This document shows, one piece after another, positions 7,968 through 18,158 of a stretch of DNA of 64,000 nucleotides. The notes under the pieces are model-generated. The model was not told the origin of the DNA and made no database searches. It was given only the letters and a program-made list of their open reading frames with translations. The translations under genes were made by a program, and so were the position numbers. Source of the DNA: Corynebacterium terpenotabidum Y-11 (GTDB lineage Bacteria > Actinomycetota > Actinomycetes > Mycobacteriales > Mycobacteriaceae); assembly GCF_000418365.1 (NCBI RefSeq), contig NC_021663.1:2542001-2606000 (forward strand). Reading direction: 5' to 3'. Position 1 is the stretch's first letter, and every line of letters begins with the position of its first letter.

Positions 7968-9824
7968 TCAGGACGCCGCGTCCGCCGCGCTCTCTGAGTC
8001 CGCCGCGCTCTCCGACTCCGCCGCGTTCGACGAGTTCCCACTCCGCGACAACAGCGGGATAATCTTCTCCAGCTTCTCCTCGCCCTCCTCGCCGGTCCAG
8101 CCGTCCGGCTCGAGGATCTTCGCCCAGGCCCGGGGGATCTCCGAGATATAGGTGTGCCCGTGCCCGTCCGGCACATTCGTCGACACTGCCATATCCGCAC
8201 TGACCTGCAAGAACGTGATCAGCGGGATCCACCGCGTCGAATCGAGCACATCGGATCCCCGTGATTCGACGAGCCAGTCCGGCTGGTTGAAGATCAGGTC
8301 CGGCGACCACCAGGTGATCGGGTCGGACGCGTGCTGCAGGTACACCACCCGCGGCTCGTTCCACTCCGTGTCCGGATCGTCCAGGTCCGATGCCTCGGCC
8401 GCGAACCGCAGATGCTCACCGTTGTCGTACACCGGGAGCCGCTCGGGCGACCCGGCGTCCCGCCGGTTAGTGGCTTCGCGCCACAGGTCGTTGTTGAACG
8501 TCGGTCCGATGAACAGCGCACCGTCGGTCCGGGCGGTGAGCGTCGGGATCGTCCCGAACGCCGCTTCCGCACCGAAGGACCCCAGGGACTCCCCGAAGAC
8601 CACGACCTTCGGACGCTCGTTCTCCGGCAACTCCCGGACCTTCGCGTCCACCGCCTCGAAGAGATACACCCCGGCCTGCCGGGCACGCTCGCTGTCCACC
8701 AGGAAGGACAGCCAACTGGGCAGGTAGGAATACTGCATCGACACGGTCGCGACATCGCCGTTGTACAGGTACTCCAGCGAGTCGACCGTGGACTGGTTGA
8801 TCCAGCCCGAGCCGGTGGCGGAACCTACGGCGATGACCTCACGCTCCAGTCCACCGGCACGGACCAGTTCCTCAGCGGCGAGTTCCGCGTTGGCCCGCAG
8901 ATCATCCCCGGAACCGAGTCCGACGAAAGAGCGGATCGGTTCGATCGCCGGGGAGCCGTTGATCTCCTCGAGCTGGTCGGTGGACGGCCCGTGGGAGACG
9001 AACGAGCGTCCTTCCCGACCCAGGGAATCCCAGGTCACCAGGGAGTCCGGCCCGCCGGAGCGCAGGTCGGAAGTGGGTTGCTCGGACGACTCGGTGGTCT
9101 GGTCGTTGGCCGCGGCGAAGGACGCATTGAGGAACTGCATCGAGTACTTCGCGACCACACCGTTGGCGAGGAACACCGTGAGCGCGATCACCACGGCGAT
9201 CGAGGTGACCCGGGCGATCCTCGGCGGGACCAGCCGGTTCAGCCACCCGTAGAGAGTCCGGACCAACTTGCCCCAGCCCTGGCCGAGCAGCACCAGCACC
9301 AGGAAGACCAGCGCGGCCACGACCACGGTCACCGGGAAGACGGTCCAGGTCAGGTGGGATTCCCCGACGAGGTCACGCACCTCGTTCTGCCATTCGCGGA
9401 ACTGCCACAGCCCGGCGACAAAGCTGACCAGGGCGATCACGCCCAGCGGTGCCCACCAGCGCCAGGAGAGAGTGCGGCCCCGCCATTCGGAGAAGTCACG
9501 GGAGAGCATGTAGCGGAACGTCCAGGACGCGAAGACGCCGATCATGTAGCCGCACGCCGCCGCCGCGCCGCTCACCGCGCCCTGGAACAGTGGTCCGCGG
9601 GGCAGGAGGGAGGGTGTCATCGACAGGAGGAGCAGCACCACGGCGACAACCGCCCCGGTGTAACTCAGCCGCAGACGGTAGGTGGCCATCCGGCCGAGCC
9701 TGGTGTCCGGGGTCTCCGGCGAGTCCCCGACCTCGGTGGCGGCCTCGGTGGCGGTCACGGTGGAGGCCGCGGTGGCTGCGCCCGCGTCGGTCACGGTCCC
9801 GTCATCATCAGCTGTCGAGGTCAA
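7968..9824 (-). CDS. membrane-anchored alpha/beta hydrolase (Abhydrolase_9 family)
   Basis: A 618-residue protein with an N-terminal membrane half (at least four hydrophobic helices between about residues 50 and 230, the Abhydrolase_9_N type) and a C-terminal alpha/beta-hydrolase half. The nucleophile motif is VVFGESLGSFGAEAAF, and IRSFVGLGSGDD, VIAVGSATGSGWINQS and VYLQHASDPITWW are typical of this actinobacterial family. The C-terminus is a low-complexity Ser/Ala/Asp/Glu tail (roughly the last 20 residues). Such proteins occur widely in mycolate-containing genera as predicted envelope lipases or esterases; the substrate is unknown. Its start overlaps the end of the MBL gene by 17 bases, so the pair is probably co-transcribed. 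Confidence 0.85.
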   Translation of the reverse strand: MTSTADDDGTVTDAGAATAASTVTATEAATEVGDSPETPDTRLGRMATYRLRLSYTGAVVAVVLLLLSMTPSLLPRGPLFQGAVSGAAAACGYMIGVFASWTFRYMLSRDFSEWRGRTLSWRWWAPLGVIALVSFVAGLWQFREWQNEVRDLVGESHLTWTVFPVTVVVAALVFLVLVLLGQGWGKLVRTLYGWLNRLVPPRIARVTSIAVVIALTVFLANGVVAKYSMQFLNASFAAANDQTTESSEQPTSDLRSGGPDSLVTWDSLGREGRSFVSHGPSTDQLEEINGSPAIEPIRSFVGLGSGDDLRANAELAAEELVRAGGLEREVIAVGSATGSGWINQSTVDSLEYLYNGDVATVSMQYSYLPSWLSFLVDSERARQAGVYLFEAVDAKVRELPENERPKVVVFGESLGSFGAEAAFGTIPTLTARTDGALFIGPTFNNDLWREATNRRDAGSPERLPVYDNGEHLRFAAEASDLDDPDTEWNEPRVVYLQHASDPITWWSPDLIFNQPDWLVESRGSDVLDSTRWIPLITFLQVSADMAVSTNVPDGHGHTYISEIPRAWAKILEPDGWTGEEGEEKLEKIIPLLSRSGNSSNAAESESAADSESAADAAS

Positions 9825-10917
9825 AGCTCTGCTCCCATCGGGTCACGGCGTCTCCACCTGCTGCGTCTCCGCGCAAGACTAGCTCACGGTACATCATCGT
9901 CTGACGCAGGGCAGAGAACAGCAGCGGCGACGATTTCATCTCCTCCCAGCCACCGGACCAGGTCAGCTGGCCGGCGAGTCGCCAGATGCTGATCTCGGGG
10001 TTCCAGCCCAGGATGTCGGACACCTCGCGGGCCCTGCCGAGAACATGTTCGGCGGTCTCCCGGCGTCGTGTCGCCAGGCCGGTGAACACGTACCCGTGCC
10101 CGGGAATAACGAGATAGTCGTCGAACTCGCTGATGCGTTGCAGCGACCCGAGGTAGTCCACCACCGGATTGCCGTCGACGTCGGAGATACCCAGGCCGAT
10201 GCCGGGCTGGATCTCCGGGAGGATCATGTCGGCGGCGATGTAGAACCCGGCGTCGTCGGCGGCGAGTGTCATGTGACCGGGCGTGTGTCCCGGAGTGATG
10301 ACGGCCCGCAGGCCGAGTTCCTCGGGCAGTCCATAGTCGGCGAGCAGGTCACCGTCATTGAGCAGGACGTCCGGGGTGCGCTTCGGCACGAACGACGGCA
10401 GGGCCGGAGGCCTGGAGAACACGGCCATGACGCTGTCGAGCGCCCCCGCCGGCGCGCCGATCATCTCGGGGAGCGGACGCCACTGCCGGGACCCGGTGCC
10501 GTCGCGTCCTGCCTCAGCGCTCGCCCATTCCACGGCCCCGGCGGCGTAGCGCGCACCGGTGGCCTTCAGCAGGACTGATGCCGCCCCCACATGGTCCGGA
10601 TGCATGTGGGTGACGATGACGTCAGTGATCTGGTCGAGGCGGCGTCCCCGCTCCCGGAGGAAGTCGTCGAGCGGTCCGAGGAACTCCTCCTCCCGTGGCC
10701 CGGGCCATCCCGGATCGATGACGGTGACGCCCTCCTCGCCGAGGTGGATCGTTGAGAAGACGGACGACATCACCCCGGATCCGGGCATCGGCATCGGACG
10801 CACCCATGTCCCGTCCGCCCCGTGGCCGCCGTCGATGCGCACGGGGCCGGGCGTGCGGCTGCTCATCGCCGCGGTGTACTGCGGCTTCGCAAAGGGGGTG
10901 ACCTGCCGGGGAACCAT
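9808..10917 (-). CDS. MBL-fold metallo-hydrolase
   Basis: A metallo-beta-lactamase-fold hydrolase of about 369 residues. The zinc motif VIVTHMHPDHVGAA (HxHxDH) is intact, and later ligands are seen in ITPGHTPGHMTL and YLVIPGHGYVFTGL. The C-terminal region resembles the winged-helix tail of glyoxalase II/LACTB2-like MBL proteins. The start is uncertain: ATG 10917 is used here, TTG 10926 or ATG 10866 are in frame, and none has a strong ribosome site. It overlaps the membrane hydrolase gene by 17 bases. The substrate cannot be assigned; thioester or lactone hydrolysis is typical of the fold. Confidence 0.85.
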   Translation of the reverse strand: MVPRQVTPFAKPQYTAAMSSRTPGPVRIDGGHGADGTWVRPMPMPGSGVMSSVFSTIHLGEEGVTVIDPGWPGPREEEFLGPLDDFLRERGRRLDQITDVIVTHMHPDHVGAASVLLKATGARYAAGAVEWASAEAGRDGTGSRQWRPLPEMIGAPAGALDSVMAVFSRPPALPSFVPKRTPDVLLNDGDLLADYGLPEELGLRAVITPGHTPGHMTLAADDAGFYIAADMILPEIQPGIGLGISDVDGNPVVDYLGSLQRISEFDDYLVIPGHGYVFTGLATRRRETAEHVLGRAREVSDILGWNPEISIWRLAGQLTWSGGWEEMKSSPLLFSALRQTMMYRELVLRGDAAGGDAVTRWEQSFDLDS

Positions 10918-11068
10918 GACAGTCAACGTACCGGGTGCAGGTCGCCCCGACAGTCCGTGGGTCCTGGTGTACGGGCGTGGCCCGTCAGCCCGACCTCCAC
11001 TGGGGAGGGACGCCGGCAGTGCCCGGTGGAGCCCAGGGTGAGCCCCAGGGGAGCCCCAGGGAGAAGGC

Positions 11069-11512
11069 TCAGTACCGTTCCGGCTCCGCGCCGAGGGCGA
11101 ACTTCCGGCCGGAAATGCCGCCCTCGTCCGGGGTGATCTCCACGTAGTTGTACTTCAGGGTCGGCAGCCAAGGCGTCAGCGGAAGTTGATCCGCGGCGTT
11201 GATCTCCTCGGAGTCCCGGAGAATGCGGGCGGTGCCCTTGACGATGACCGACCAGGCGTCGCCGGAGGTTTCCCCGGTGTGCTCGACATGGTCCGCTTCG
11301 AAGAGGACGTCCTCGTTGAGGTTCAGGCTGAAGAGCTTGGTGCCCTCGGCGGTGCGGAAGAGGATCTTCCCGTTGTGGACGAGGTAGTTCAGGGGGAAGA
11401 GGTCGATGTCATTGGTGCGCCGGACAACGAGGCGACCGAAGCTCTTCGTGGCGAGAAGCTCGAGGGACTGCTCATCGGTGAGTGTGGTTACGTAAGAAGA
11501 TGCATCAGACAT
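11069..11512 (-). CDS. pyridoxamine 5'-phosphate oxidase-related split-barrel flavoprotein
   Basis: A 147-residue protein of the PPOX/FMN split-barrel superfamily. The first helix and barrel strands read LLATKSFGRLVVRR and DIDLFPLNYLVHNGKILFRT, followed by EGTKLFSL (the usual FMN phosphate-binding region) and a strand SVIVKGTARIL. I start it at ATG 11512; the frame stays open 50 codons upstream, but that extension is arginine-rich noncoding-looking sequence. Members of this group bind FMN, F420 or haem; the Y/F-type sequence does not decide which. It stands alone, with promoter sequence in the 290-bp region shared with the divergent acyl-CoA ligase gene. Confidence 0.8.
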   Translation of the reverse strand: MSDASSYVTTLTDEQSLELLATKSFGRLVVRRTNDIDLFPLNYLVHNGKILFRTAEGTKLFSLNLNEDVLFEADHVEHTGETSGDAWSVIVKGTARILRDSEEINAADQLPLTPWLPTLKYNYVEITPDEGGISGRKFALGAEPERY

Positions 11513-11727
11513 AGAACCTATTGTTCCACCGGCTCCCAACTTATGCAGTGGGCGGGGGTGCGCCGCTGCGCACCGGTGCCGGCCCGCGGATGCCGTCGGA
11601 CGGCGAGGTCGGACGGCGTCGGACGTCGTCGAACGGCGGGATCGGACGTCCGGAGACGACACCCCCTCAGGTGTGAAAGCTGATTCAGTTTTCCCGTCGT
11701 TGCGGTACGCAGCGTCCCCACCGTGGC

Positions 11728-11733
11728 TACAAT
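11728..11733 (+). promoter_or_regulatory. candidate -10 box for acyl-CoA ligase gene
   Basis: TACAAT lies 73 bases before the acyl-CoA ligase start and matches the actinobacterial TANANT consensus. No convincing -35 was found at the standard spacing. Confidence 0.4.
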
Positions 11734-11805
11734 TGCTCTCTGGAAACTACCGAGTCGCGTCGATTCCCCGCGTCGATGCCCCACCCGACACCCGTGAGGT
11801 CACCC

Positions 11806-13449
11806 ATGTTCGGACTGATGATGGATACCCCGCTGCTGATCAGCAGCATCGCCCGCCATGCGGACCGCCGCTTCGGCGACCAGGAGATCGTCTCCTTCAC
11901 CATCGACAACCCCCGCCACCGCTACACCTACCGGGACGCCTTCGCCCGCGCCCGGAAGCTCGCCAACGCCCTGGCGCAGGCGGGGCTTAAGGAAGGTGAC
12001 CGGGTCGCCACCCTCGCTTGGAACGACTACCGGCACTTCGAGCTCTACTACGGCGTCTCCGGCTCCGGTTTGGTGTGCCACACCATCAACCCGCGCCTGT
12101 TCGCCGACCAGCTCGTCTTCATCATCAACGATGCCGCCGACAAGTTCCTCTTCCTCGACCCGGTGTTCGTCCCGGTCGTCGAAGCGATCCTCCCCCGGCT
12201 GGACAGCGCGCCGTCCTTCGTCATTCTCACCGATGACGAGCACATGCCGGAGACCTCCTTCGACGCGGTGAGCTACGAGGCTTTCATCGCCGACGCATCC
12301 GAGGAGTTCGAGTGGCCCGAGATCGACGAGAAGTCCGCGTCCGCCCTCTGCTACACCTCCGGCACCACCGGCAACCCGAAGGGTGTGCTCTACAGCCATC
12401 GTTCCACGGTCCTGCACAGCCTCGGCGTCTCCCTGCCGGACGTCTTCGACCTGTGCGCCACCGAGGTGGTCATGCCGATCGTCCCGATGTTCCATGTCAA
12501 CGCCTGGGGTATCCCCTACGCCACCGCGCTGACCGGATCGAAGCTCGTCTTCCCCGGTCCGAAGATGGGCGATCCGGCGGTCCTGCAGGCGCTCATCGAG
12601 GAGGAGGGTGTGACCACCTCGGCCGGCGTCCCGACCGTGTGGCAGGGCCTGCTCGCCTACCTGGACGCGACCGGTAAGCGTATCGACAGCGTGAAGAGCT
12701 TCATCGGCGGCGGCTCGGCCGTGCCGTACTCACTGATGCAGGCGTACGAGGAGCGCTACGGCGTGAACCTCGTCCACGCCTGGGGCATGAGCGAGACCAG
12801 CCCGCTGGGCACCATGTTCCACACCTCGCCCGCACTCGAGAAGGCTCCGGCCGAGGTGCAGGTCGCGGCCCGCGCCAGCCAGGGTGCCCCGCCGTTCGGT
12901 GTGGAGCTGCGCATCGTCGACGAGGACGGCACCGAACTGCCCCACGATGATGACGCCGTCGGCGCCCTGCAGATCCGGGGTCCGTGGATCGCCTCGGGTT
13001 ACTTCGGTGGTGGTGGCGAGGGGTCCTTCCACGACGGCTGGTTCGACACCGGTGACGTCGCCGCGATCTCCCCGCTGGGCTATATGCGCATCGCCGACCG
13101 GTCGAAGGACCTCATCAAGTCCGGCGGCGAGTGGATCAGTTCCATCGAGCTGGAGAACATCGCGGTGGGGCACCCGGGCGTGAAGCAGGCCGCGGTGATC
13201 GCGATGCCGGATGAGAAGTGGCAGGAGCGTCCGCTGCTGGTCATCGTGCGGGAGGATGCCGGGGACGCTACCAGTGCCCCGGTCACCGCCACTGAGCTGC
13301 TCGGCTACTTCGACGGCAAGGTCGCCAGCTGGTGGATCCCGGACGCTGTGGCGTTCGTCGACGCGATCCCGCTGACCGCCACCGGCAAGATCAGCAAACT
13401 GGACCTGCGCAAGCAGCTCGGCGCCGGGGACCTGACCGTGGAGCGGTGA
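11806..13449 (+). CDS. fatty acid--CoA ligase (AMP-forming, AlkK/FadD type)
   Basis: A 547-residue acyl-adenylate-forming enzyme that activates a fatty acid with ATP and loads it on CoA. The P-loop [18 protein letters not shown], the A5 motif WGMSETSP, the A7-A8 region ([34 protein letters not shown]) and the A10 lysine motif [14 protein letters not shown] are all present. The WISS loop and early MFHVNAWG stretch resemble medium-chain (AlkK-like) ligases. I prefer ATG 11806 ([14 protein letters not shown]), preceded by GTGAGG, over ATG 11776. It stands as a single transcription unit ahead of the D-amino-acid oxidase gene. Confidence 0.9.
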   Translation: MFGLMMDTPLLISSIARHADRRFGDQEIVSFTIDNPRHRYTYRDAFARARKLANALAQAGLKEGDRVATLAWNDYRHFELYYGVSGSGLVCHTINPRLFADQLVFIINDAADKFLFLDPVFVPVVEAILPRLDSAPSFVILTDDEHMPETSFDAVSYEAFIADASEEFEWPEIDEKSASALCYTSGTTGNPKGVLYSHRSTVLHSLGVSLPDVFDLCATEVVMPIVPMFHVNAWGIPYATALTGSKLVFPGPKMGDPAVLQALIEEEGVTTSAGVPTVWQGLLAYLDATGKRIDSVKSFIGGGSAVPYSLMQAYEERYGVNLVHAWGMSETSPLGTMFHTSPALEKAPAEVQVAARASQGAPPFGVELRIVDEDGTELPHDDDAVGALQIRGPWIASGYFGGGGEGSFHDGWFDTGDVAAISPLGYMRIADRSKDLIKSGGEWISSIELENIAVGHPGVKQAAVIAMPDEKWQERPLLVIVREDAGDATSAPVTATELLGYFDGKVASWWIPDAVAFVDAIPLTATGKISKLDLRKQLGAGDLTVER

Positions 13450-13515
13450 CGACCGGGTAGGTCGGCAGCCGGCGTGCTCCACCCGGCGTCCTCCACCCCG
13501 GGGGAACCGGGCGCC

Positions 13516-13521
13516 TACCCT
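13516..13521 (+). promoter_or_regulatory. candidate -10 box, leaderless D-amino-acid oxidase gene
   Basis: TACCCT lies 7 bases before the ATG at 13529 and no ribosome site is visible, an arrangement typical of leaderless actinobacterial mRNAs. Confidence 0.45.
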
Positions 13522-13528
13522 GTAGGCC

Positions 13529-14590
13529 ATGCACATCACCGTCGTCGGGGCCGGCGTCACCGGCCTGTCCTGTGCCCTCGAACTCGCCGAGGCCGACCAC
13601 GACGTCACCGTGATCGCCGACCACGGCCCCGGGGACACCGTCTCCGCCCGGGCCGCGGCGATCTGGTTCCCCTACCGGGTGGCCGTCGCGGACCCCGATC
13701 TCTCCGCCGATCATCTGCTGGAACGGTCCCTGGCCCGGTTCGTCGGGTTGGCCAGTACCGCGGCGTCCGCCGGGGAGGACGCGGACGACATCTCCGATGA
13801 CCTTCCCCCGGTCGAGATGCGCCGAGGCCTGGTCCGGGAACGGACTGCTACCCCGGACCGGTCCTGGATCACCCCGGTGGTCAACGTTCTCGGGGCGGAC
13901 GCCGTCTCCGAGGTCGACGGCGGCGTGCAGGCCACTCTGCCGATGATCATGACGCCGACGTACCTCGCCTGGCTGATGGATTCCTGCCGGATCGCCGGAG
14001 TACGTTTCCGCTGGCGGACGGTGGAATCCCTAGCTGCCCTGTGCGCCGGGGAGTACGGCACCGACTCGCCGGACGCGGTGGTCGTCGCCGGGGGAATCCG
14101 CGGCGGGGAGGTCCTCGGTGGTGACGCCGAGATCCTTCCGGTCCGTGGCCAGATCGTCGTGCTCGCCAACGGGGACGGGGACGCCGGGACCGGTGACGAC
14201 ACCGGCCCACACCTCACCGACTGGCTGATCGACGACGACAACCCGGCCGGGGAGACCTACGTCCTGCCCCGGGTCGACGACATCGTGGTCGGCGGCACCG
14301 CGGAGGTCGGCTCCTGGGATGATGCACCGGACGCGGAGACGGCCGAGGTGATCCTCGCCCGGGCCGAGGCCGCGGTCCCGGAGCTGGCGGAACTGCCGAT
14401 CCTGGGCCACGGTGCGGGGCTGCGGCCAGGACGGTCGTCGCTGCGGCTGGGCCTGCTCACCGACGACGAACTGCCCGACGGAACCCCGGACATCCCCGTC
14501 ATCGCCGCCTACGGTCACGGCGGGGCCGGCGTGACGCTGAGCTGGGGAACCGCCGAGCGCGTCACAGAACTCGTCGCTACCCTGGGCTGA
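13529..14590 (+). CDS. D-amino-acid oxidase
   Basis: A 353-residue FAD enzyme that oxidises D-amino acids to 2-oxo acids, ammonia and H2O2. The N-terminal GAGVTGLSCALELAE loop binds the ADP moiety of FAD; the AAAIWFPYRV stretch and the C-terminal signature YGHGGAGVTLSWGTA are diagnostic of the DAAO/D-aspartate oxidase family, and GLRPGRSSLRLG carries the arginine that binds the substrate carboxylate. Length fits the family (about 320-370). The start appears leaderless. It converges with the transglutaminase gene 23 bases downstream. Substrate preference (neutral versus acidic D-amino acids) cannot be read from the sequence. Confidence 0.9.
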   Translation: MHITVVGAGVTGLSCALELAEADHDVTVIADHGPGDTVSARAAAIWFPYRVAVADPDLSADHLLERSLARFVGLASTAASAGEDADDISDDLPPVEMRRGLVRERTATPDRSWITPVVNVLGADAVSEVDGGVQATLPMIMTPTYLAWLMDSCRIAGVRFRWRTVESLAALCAGEYGTDSPDAVVVAGGIRGGEVLGGDAEILPVRGQIVVLANGDGDAGTGDDTGPHLTDWLIDDDNPAGETYVLPRVDDIVVGGTAEVGSWDDAPDAETAEVILARAEAAVPELAELPILGHGAGLRPGRSSLRLGLLTDDELPDGTPDIPVIAAYGHGGAGVTLSWGTAERVTELVATLG

Positions 14591-14613
14591 TCCCGCCTAC
14601 CCGGTCGTCAGCG

Positions 14614-16968
14614 TCAGGCCCCCGGACGACGGAACAGGGACGCCGGCAGCAGCGCCGCACGGATCCTCGCCCACCGGGTCCGACCGGTAGCGAGACCGTC
14701 GGACGCCGTCGTCAGCATCGTCCGGAGCCCGTCCCGGACCCCGGTGAGGTCCTGCCCGCCGAAGCGTTCCGCGGACACCGCCGACGCCAGGCCCTGGGCG
14801 GCGCTGGCGGCACCAGCGGCGCCATCGCCGAGCATGCCCGCCCCGGTCAGGTACTCGACCAGAGCCTCCGGCGTCTGCGCCCGGGCCTCGGGGACGCCAC
14901 CCGTCCGGGGCAGCACGCCCAGGTCGACGGCCGTGGCGGTGAACTCCGTCCAGGCATCCTGCGCCGGACGGTCGCCACTGTCGATACCCCGGAGCCGCTT
15001 CCTGCCCAGCAGGAACCGCACGATCGCCGGGGACAGCAGGATCAGCAGCACACCAGCCACGGCCAGTGCCACGAGGGCGGCCGTGACCAGGGCGCTACGC
15101 CCTGCGTCATCCTCGACATCCGTCGGTTCAGTGGTCTCGGGATCCTGCGGTGCGGGGACCTCTGAGGTGGGGGTTTCCGGCGCCGCCTGCTCCTCGTTCG
15201 GGGTCTCCGACCACTCCTCCGGGGCCGGCGGCTCCGGGGTCTGTTCGGCGGCATCGGCGGCATCGGCGGCCTCCGCAGGGAGCGGCTCACCACCCTCACC
15301 GGGACCACCCGGGCCACCGGGCGTCGGCTCGAAGGCAACCCACCCGCGACCGTCGACGAGGATCTCCGGCCAGGCGTGCAGGTCCTTCGCCGCCACCGAC
15401 CGCGAGCCGCCCCCGCCGGTGTCGGAGCCGTAGCCGACCGCGAGCCGGGTGGGGATCCCCAGCGACCGCGCCATCACCGCGAAGGTGGACGCGAAGTGCA
15501 CGCAGAATCCGTGCCGTTGGCTGATCAGCCCCTCCATGACCGCGTACGTGTCCGTCGGGTCATCGCCCGGTGTGTACGGCATCTCCCCGTCATAGGTGAA
15601 CCCGGCGGTCTGGAACCACTGCTCCAGGGCGTACCCGACCTGCAGCCGGTCGGCCGGGTCAGCCTGCACCGACGCCAGTGCCTCACCCGTCGCGTCCGCG
15701 ATCGACGTCGGAACCTGCCCGGGCAGTTCGAGGTAGGGGGAGACATCGGTCCCGGAGGTGTCCACCGACGGAGTCGCCGGGTCGAGGTTTCCGAGTGTCG
15801 TGGACAGCAACGGCTGGGCGTCGACCACGTACCGGTCACCGTCGCGGGTGACCGCGGTGTCCGCCTTGGCCGTCGCTGAGTCCCGCATCCAGATCCACTT
15901 CGAGGGGTCGAAGTTATTCGTCTCGGTGTCCTGCCCTTCCCCGGCGTCACCGGAGGTCCCCGCCACCGGCACGTCCTCCGGCACGGTGACGCGCTGCGTC
16001 CCCTGTGGCAACGGCAGCCATTCACTGCGCAGCCCGTCGAGCGTGATGTCCACCGACTGCGTCGTTCCAAGGTCACCGGGCCGGGGATCGACGACGGTAA
16101 GCCCGTCCGGGTCTGCCGTCTCCTCGGTCAACCAGCGTCCGTCTCCGAACTCGGCGAGCGTGGCGAGCGCGAAGTAGTAGGTGCCGGGCTCCGCCACGGT
16201 GTACTGGAACACCCGGGAACTGCTCTGTTCCTGCAGGTCGTGGGCGAGCGTCACCATGACGTCCGGCACCGAACTGTTCACCGGGGACATCACCACCGCC
16301 GGGTTCCACGCCCGGTCCGGGTGCTGCGGCATCGCGGAAACCACCAGCAGTGTCGCCACAGTCGCCAGGGCGGCCGTGGCGAGCCCGCCGACGGAGAACC
16401 GGGGGGTCGCCACCCACGCGAGCAGCGCCAGCAGGACGACCGCGACGAGCACCGGCCACCGGTCCACAGCCACGCCGGTCGCCGCCGGTGAGACGAGGAG
16501 CAGCAGGGACAGGACGCCACCCGCGGCGAAGGGCGCGCCGATCCCGGCGACGACCGTGCCCACCGCCATCGCCACGAGCAGACCGGTGGTGAGGAGGACA
16601 TCCTCCACCGCGCCGGTGGCAGGGAGAGGGGTTGCCGCGGTATTGACGGTGTGGGCGGCGGCCTCGAACATCGTGCCGGGGCCGGTGAGCCACTCACCCG
16701 CCCGACCGTTGCCCACGAGTGCCAGTGCCCAGGCTGCGATACCGGCGAGATTTCCGGTGGCCAGGGCCAGGTTCTCCCGGCCTGGTGGGAGGAGGGCGGT
16801 GGCGATCGGGGGTGCGGCCACGGCCACCACGCTGACCAACGACAGCGTCCACTGCCATCGCCCGGGGGCGAAGACGGTGGTCAGCGACTGAAGGACCACC
16901 ACGGACAACAGGGCCAGGAGGAGCGCCGACAGCAGCAGACGGGTCCGGGACAGGACGCGGGGGGTCAT
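14614..16968 (-). CDS. TgpA-type transmembrane transglutaminase-like protein (DUF3488)
   Basis: A 784-residue protein with about six N-terminal membrane helices (residues 1-210, DUF3488/TgpA_N), an extracytoplasmic region, a transglutaminase-like core and a Pro/Glu-rich linker to a final membrane helix (about residue 640) and cytosolic tail. The core shows the catalytic Cys in RHGFCVHFASTFAVMARSLG and His in AKDLHAWPEILVDG, followed by GWVAFEPTPG. It overlaps the DUF58 gene by four bases and follows MoxR and DUF58, a conserved trio (MoxR AAA ATPase, DUF58, transglutaminase) linked to envelope protein maturation. The reaction of actinobacterial members is not established; protease or amidase activity is as likely as cross-linking. 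Confidence 0.88.
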   Translation of the reverse strand: MTPRVLSRTRLLLSALLLALLSVVVLQSLTTVFAPGRWQWTLSLVSVVAVAAPPIATALLPPGRENLALATGNLAGIAAWALALVGNGRAGEWLTGPGTMFEAAAHTVNTAATPLPATGAVEDVLLTTGLLVAMAVGTVVAGIGAPFAAGGVLSLLLLVSPAATGVAVDRWPVLVAVVLLALLAWVATPRFSVGGLATAALATVATLLVVSAMPQHPDRAWNPAVVMSPVNSSVPDVMVTLAHDLQEQSSSRVFQYTVAEPGTYYFALATLAEFGDGRWLTEETADPDGLTVVDPRPGDLGTTQSVDITLDGLRSEWLPLPQGTQRVTVPEDVPVAGTSGDAGEGQDTETNNFDPSKWIWMRDSATAKADTAVTRDGDRYVVDAQPLLSTTLGNLDPATPSVDTSGTDVSPYLELPGQVPTSIADATGEALASVQADPADRLQVGYALEQWFQTAGFTYDGEMPYTPGDDPTDTYAVMEGLISQRHGFCVHFASTFAVMARSLGIPTRLAVGYGSDTGGGGSRSVAAKDLHAWPEILVDGRGWVAFEPTPGGPGGPGEGGEPLPAEAADAADAAEQTPEPPAPEEWSETPNEEQAAPETPTSEVPAPQDPETTEPTDVEDDAGRSALVTAALVALAVAGVLLILLSPAIVRFLLGRKRLRGIDSGDRPAQDAWTEFTATAVDLGVLPRTGGVPEARAQTPEALVEYLTGAGMLGDGAAGAASAAQGLASAVSAERFGGQDLTGVRDGLRTMLTTASDGLATGRTRWARIRAALLPASLFRRPGA

Positions 16969-18158
16969 CGGCGGCCTCCCGACGCCCGGGACGCCACCGG
17001 CTGCGGCACTTGCTGCGGCACTTGCTGCACCACCTGCTGCGGGGTGCCGACAGCCACGGTGCCCCCGGAGACCGTCACCAGGTCGCCGGTGAATCCGGTG
17101 GCCGCCAACCCGTCAGCCAGGGCATCGGTGAATACCCCGGTGACGACGACATCCGCACCGCCCTCCGGAACGACGACGGTGCCCGCCGCCGACCCGGCAT
17201 CCAACCCGCCATCCACCCCAACATCCGGCACGGTCCCCACGACCGCGAGGTATTCGCGGACCGCGTCCTCGTCGGTACACGGTCCCACCGCACTGTCGGG
17301 GTGCCCGGCGCAGTGCAGGATGACACGGTAGCCCTCCTCCAGCAGCCGGTCGGCGATCGTCACCGTCGCGCTCACCGCGATTTCAAAGGACGCCGCGTCC
17401 GGATGCTCCCCGGCACCCGCGGCAAGCATGACGTGGGCATCCGCGATCTCGGCGGACTCGTACTGATTGACCAGCAGTTTGCCCAGCCGGGCACTCTGTT
17501 TCCAGTGCACCTGACTGACCGGGTCGCCGTAGCGGAAATCGCGGACCGACCCGGCCGGGGAACCGGAGGGCGTGGCGGTCACCGGCCCGGACTCCACCCC
17601 GGCACCGGCCTGTCGCGCCACCGGACCCGGCACCTCCGCCGGAACATCGTCCAGCGCGCGGGGAACGACGAGGATCTCGTGGCCTTTCATCACCTGCACC
17701 CGACGTCGGGCCAGCCCGAGGGGGCCGGGGAACTCCACGGTCGCCACACCACACCACTGCACACCGCGGCGTGCCGGCCGGAACTGGACGGGGGTCTCCG
17801 CCAACCCCGACCGCGCCGTGGCGGCAACGGTATCGAGGATGCCCATCTGCCGGTCAAGCGCCCACCCGAGCCGCACCCGCACCCGCCAGCGCGCGGAGAC
17901 GACCACCGGGCAGACGACCGGCTCACCGACAGTCACGGTGGACGCCGGCACCCGCACCGTCACCTGCACCCGGGACAGCACCGCCACACTGAGCACCGTC
18001 ACCAGGGAGAACACCACCATCACCGCGGGCAGCACCATGAGGTAGCGCAGGTCCTGAAGCTCCAGGACCTGCCACGCCACCCCGGCCACCGCGGCACCGA
18101 TAAGGAATCCCCAGCCTCGGGCGGTCAGGCCGACCGGGGCGGCAACCGGAAACGTCAT
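16965..18158 (-). CDS. DUF58 (vWA-like) protein partner of MoxR ATPase
   Basis: A 397-residue protein with two N-terminal membrane helices (about residues 15-60), a beta-rich domain and the DUF58 signature around residue 220: RDFRYGDPVSQVHWKQSARL. The conserved DP..HWK..A pattern defines the family, thought to form a von Willebrand A-like fold with a metal site. Both ends overlap neighbours by four bases (MoxR upstream, TgpA downstream), so translation is probably coupled. It is likely an adaptor between the MoxR ATPase and the membrane transglutaminase. Confidence 0.88.
   Translation of the reverse strand: MTFPVAAPVGLTARGWGFLIGAAVAGVAWQVLELQDLRYLMVLPAVMVVFSLVTVLSVAVLSRVQVTVRVPASTVTVGEPVVCPVVVSARWRVRVRLGWALDRQMGILDTVAATARSGLAETPVQFRPARRGVQWCGVATVEFPGPLGLARRRVQVMKGHEILVVPRALDDVPAEVPGPVARQAGAGVESGPVTATPSGSPAGSVRDFRYGDPVSQVHWKQSARLGKLLVNQYESAEIADAHVMLAAGAGEHPDAASFEIAVSATVTIADRLLEEGYRVILHCAGHPDSAVGPCTDEDAVREYLAVVGTVPDVGVDGGLDAGSAAGTVVVPEGGADVVVTGVFTDALADGLAATGFTGDLVTVSGGTVAVGTPQQVVQQVPQQVPQPVASRASGGRR

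Noticed and set aside
8331..9992. Plus-strand frame of 553 codons opposite the membrane hydrolase
   Set aside because: Low-complexity translation without family similarity; the minus-strand gene has TM helices and a nucleophile elbow.
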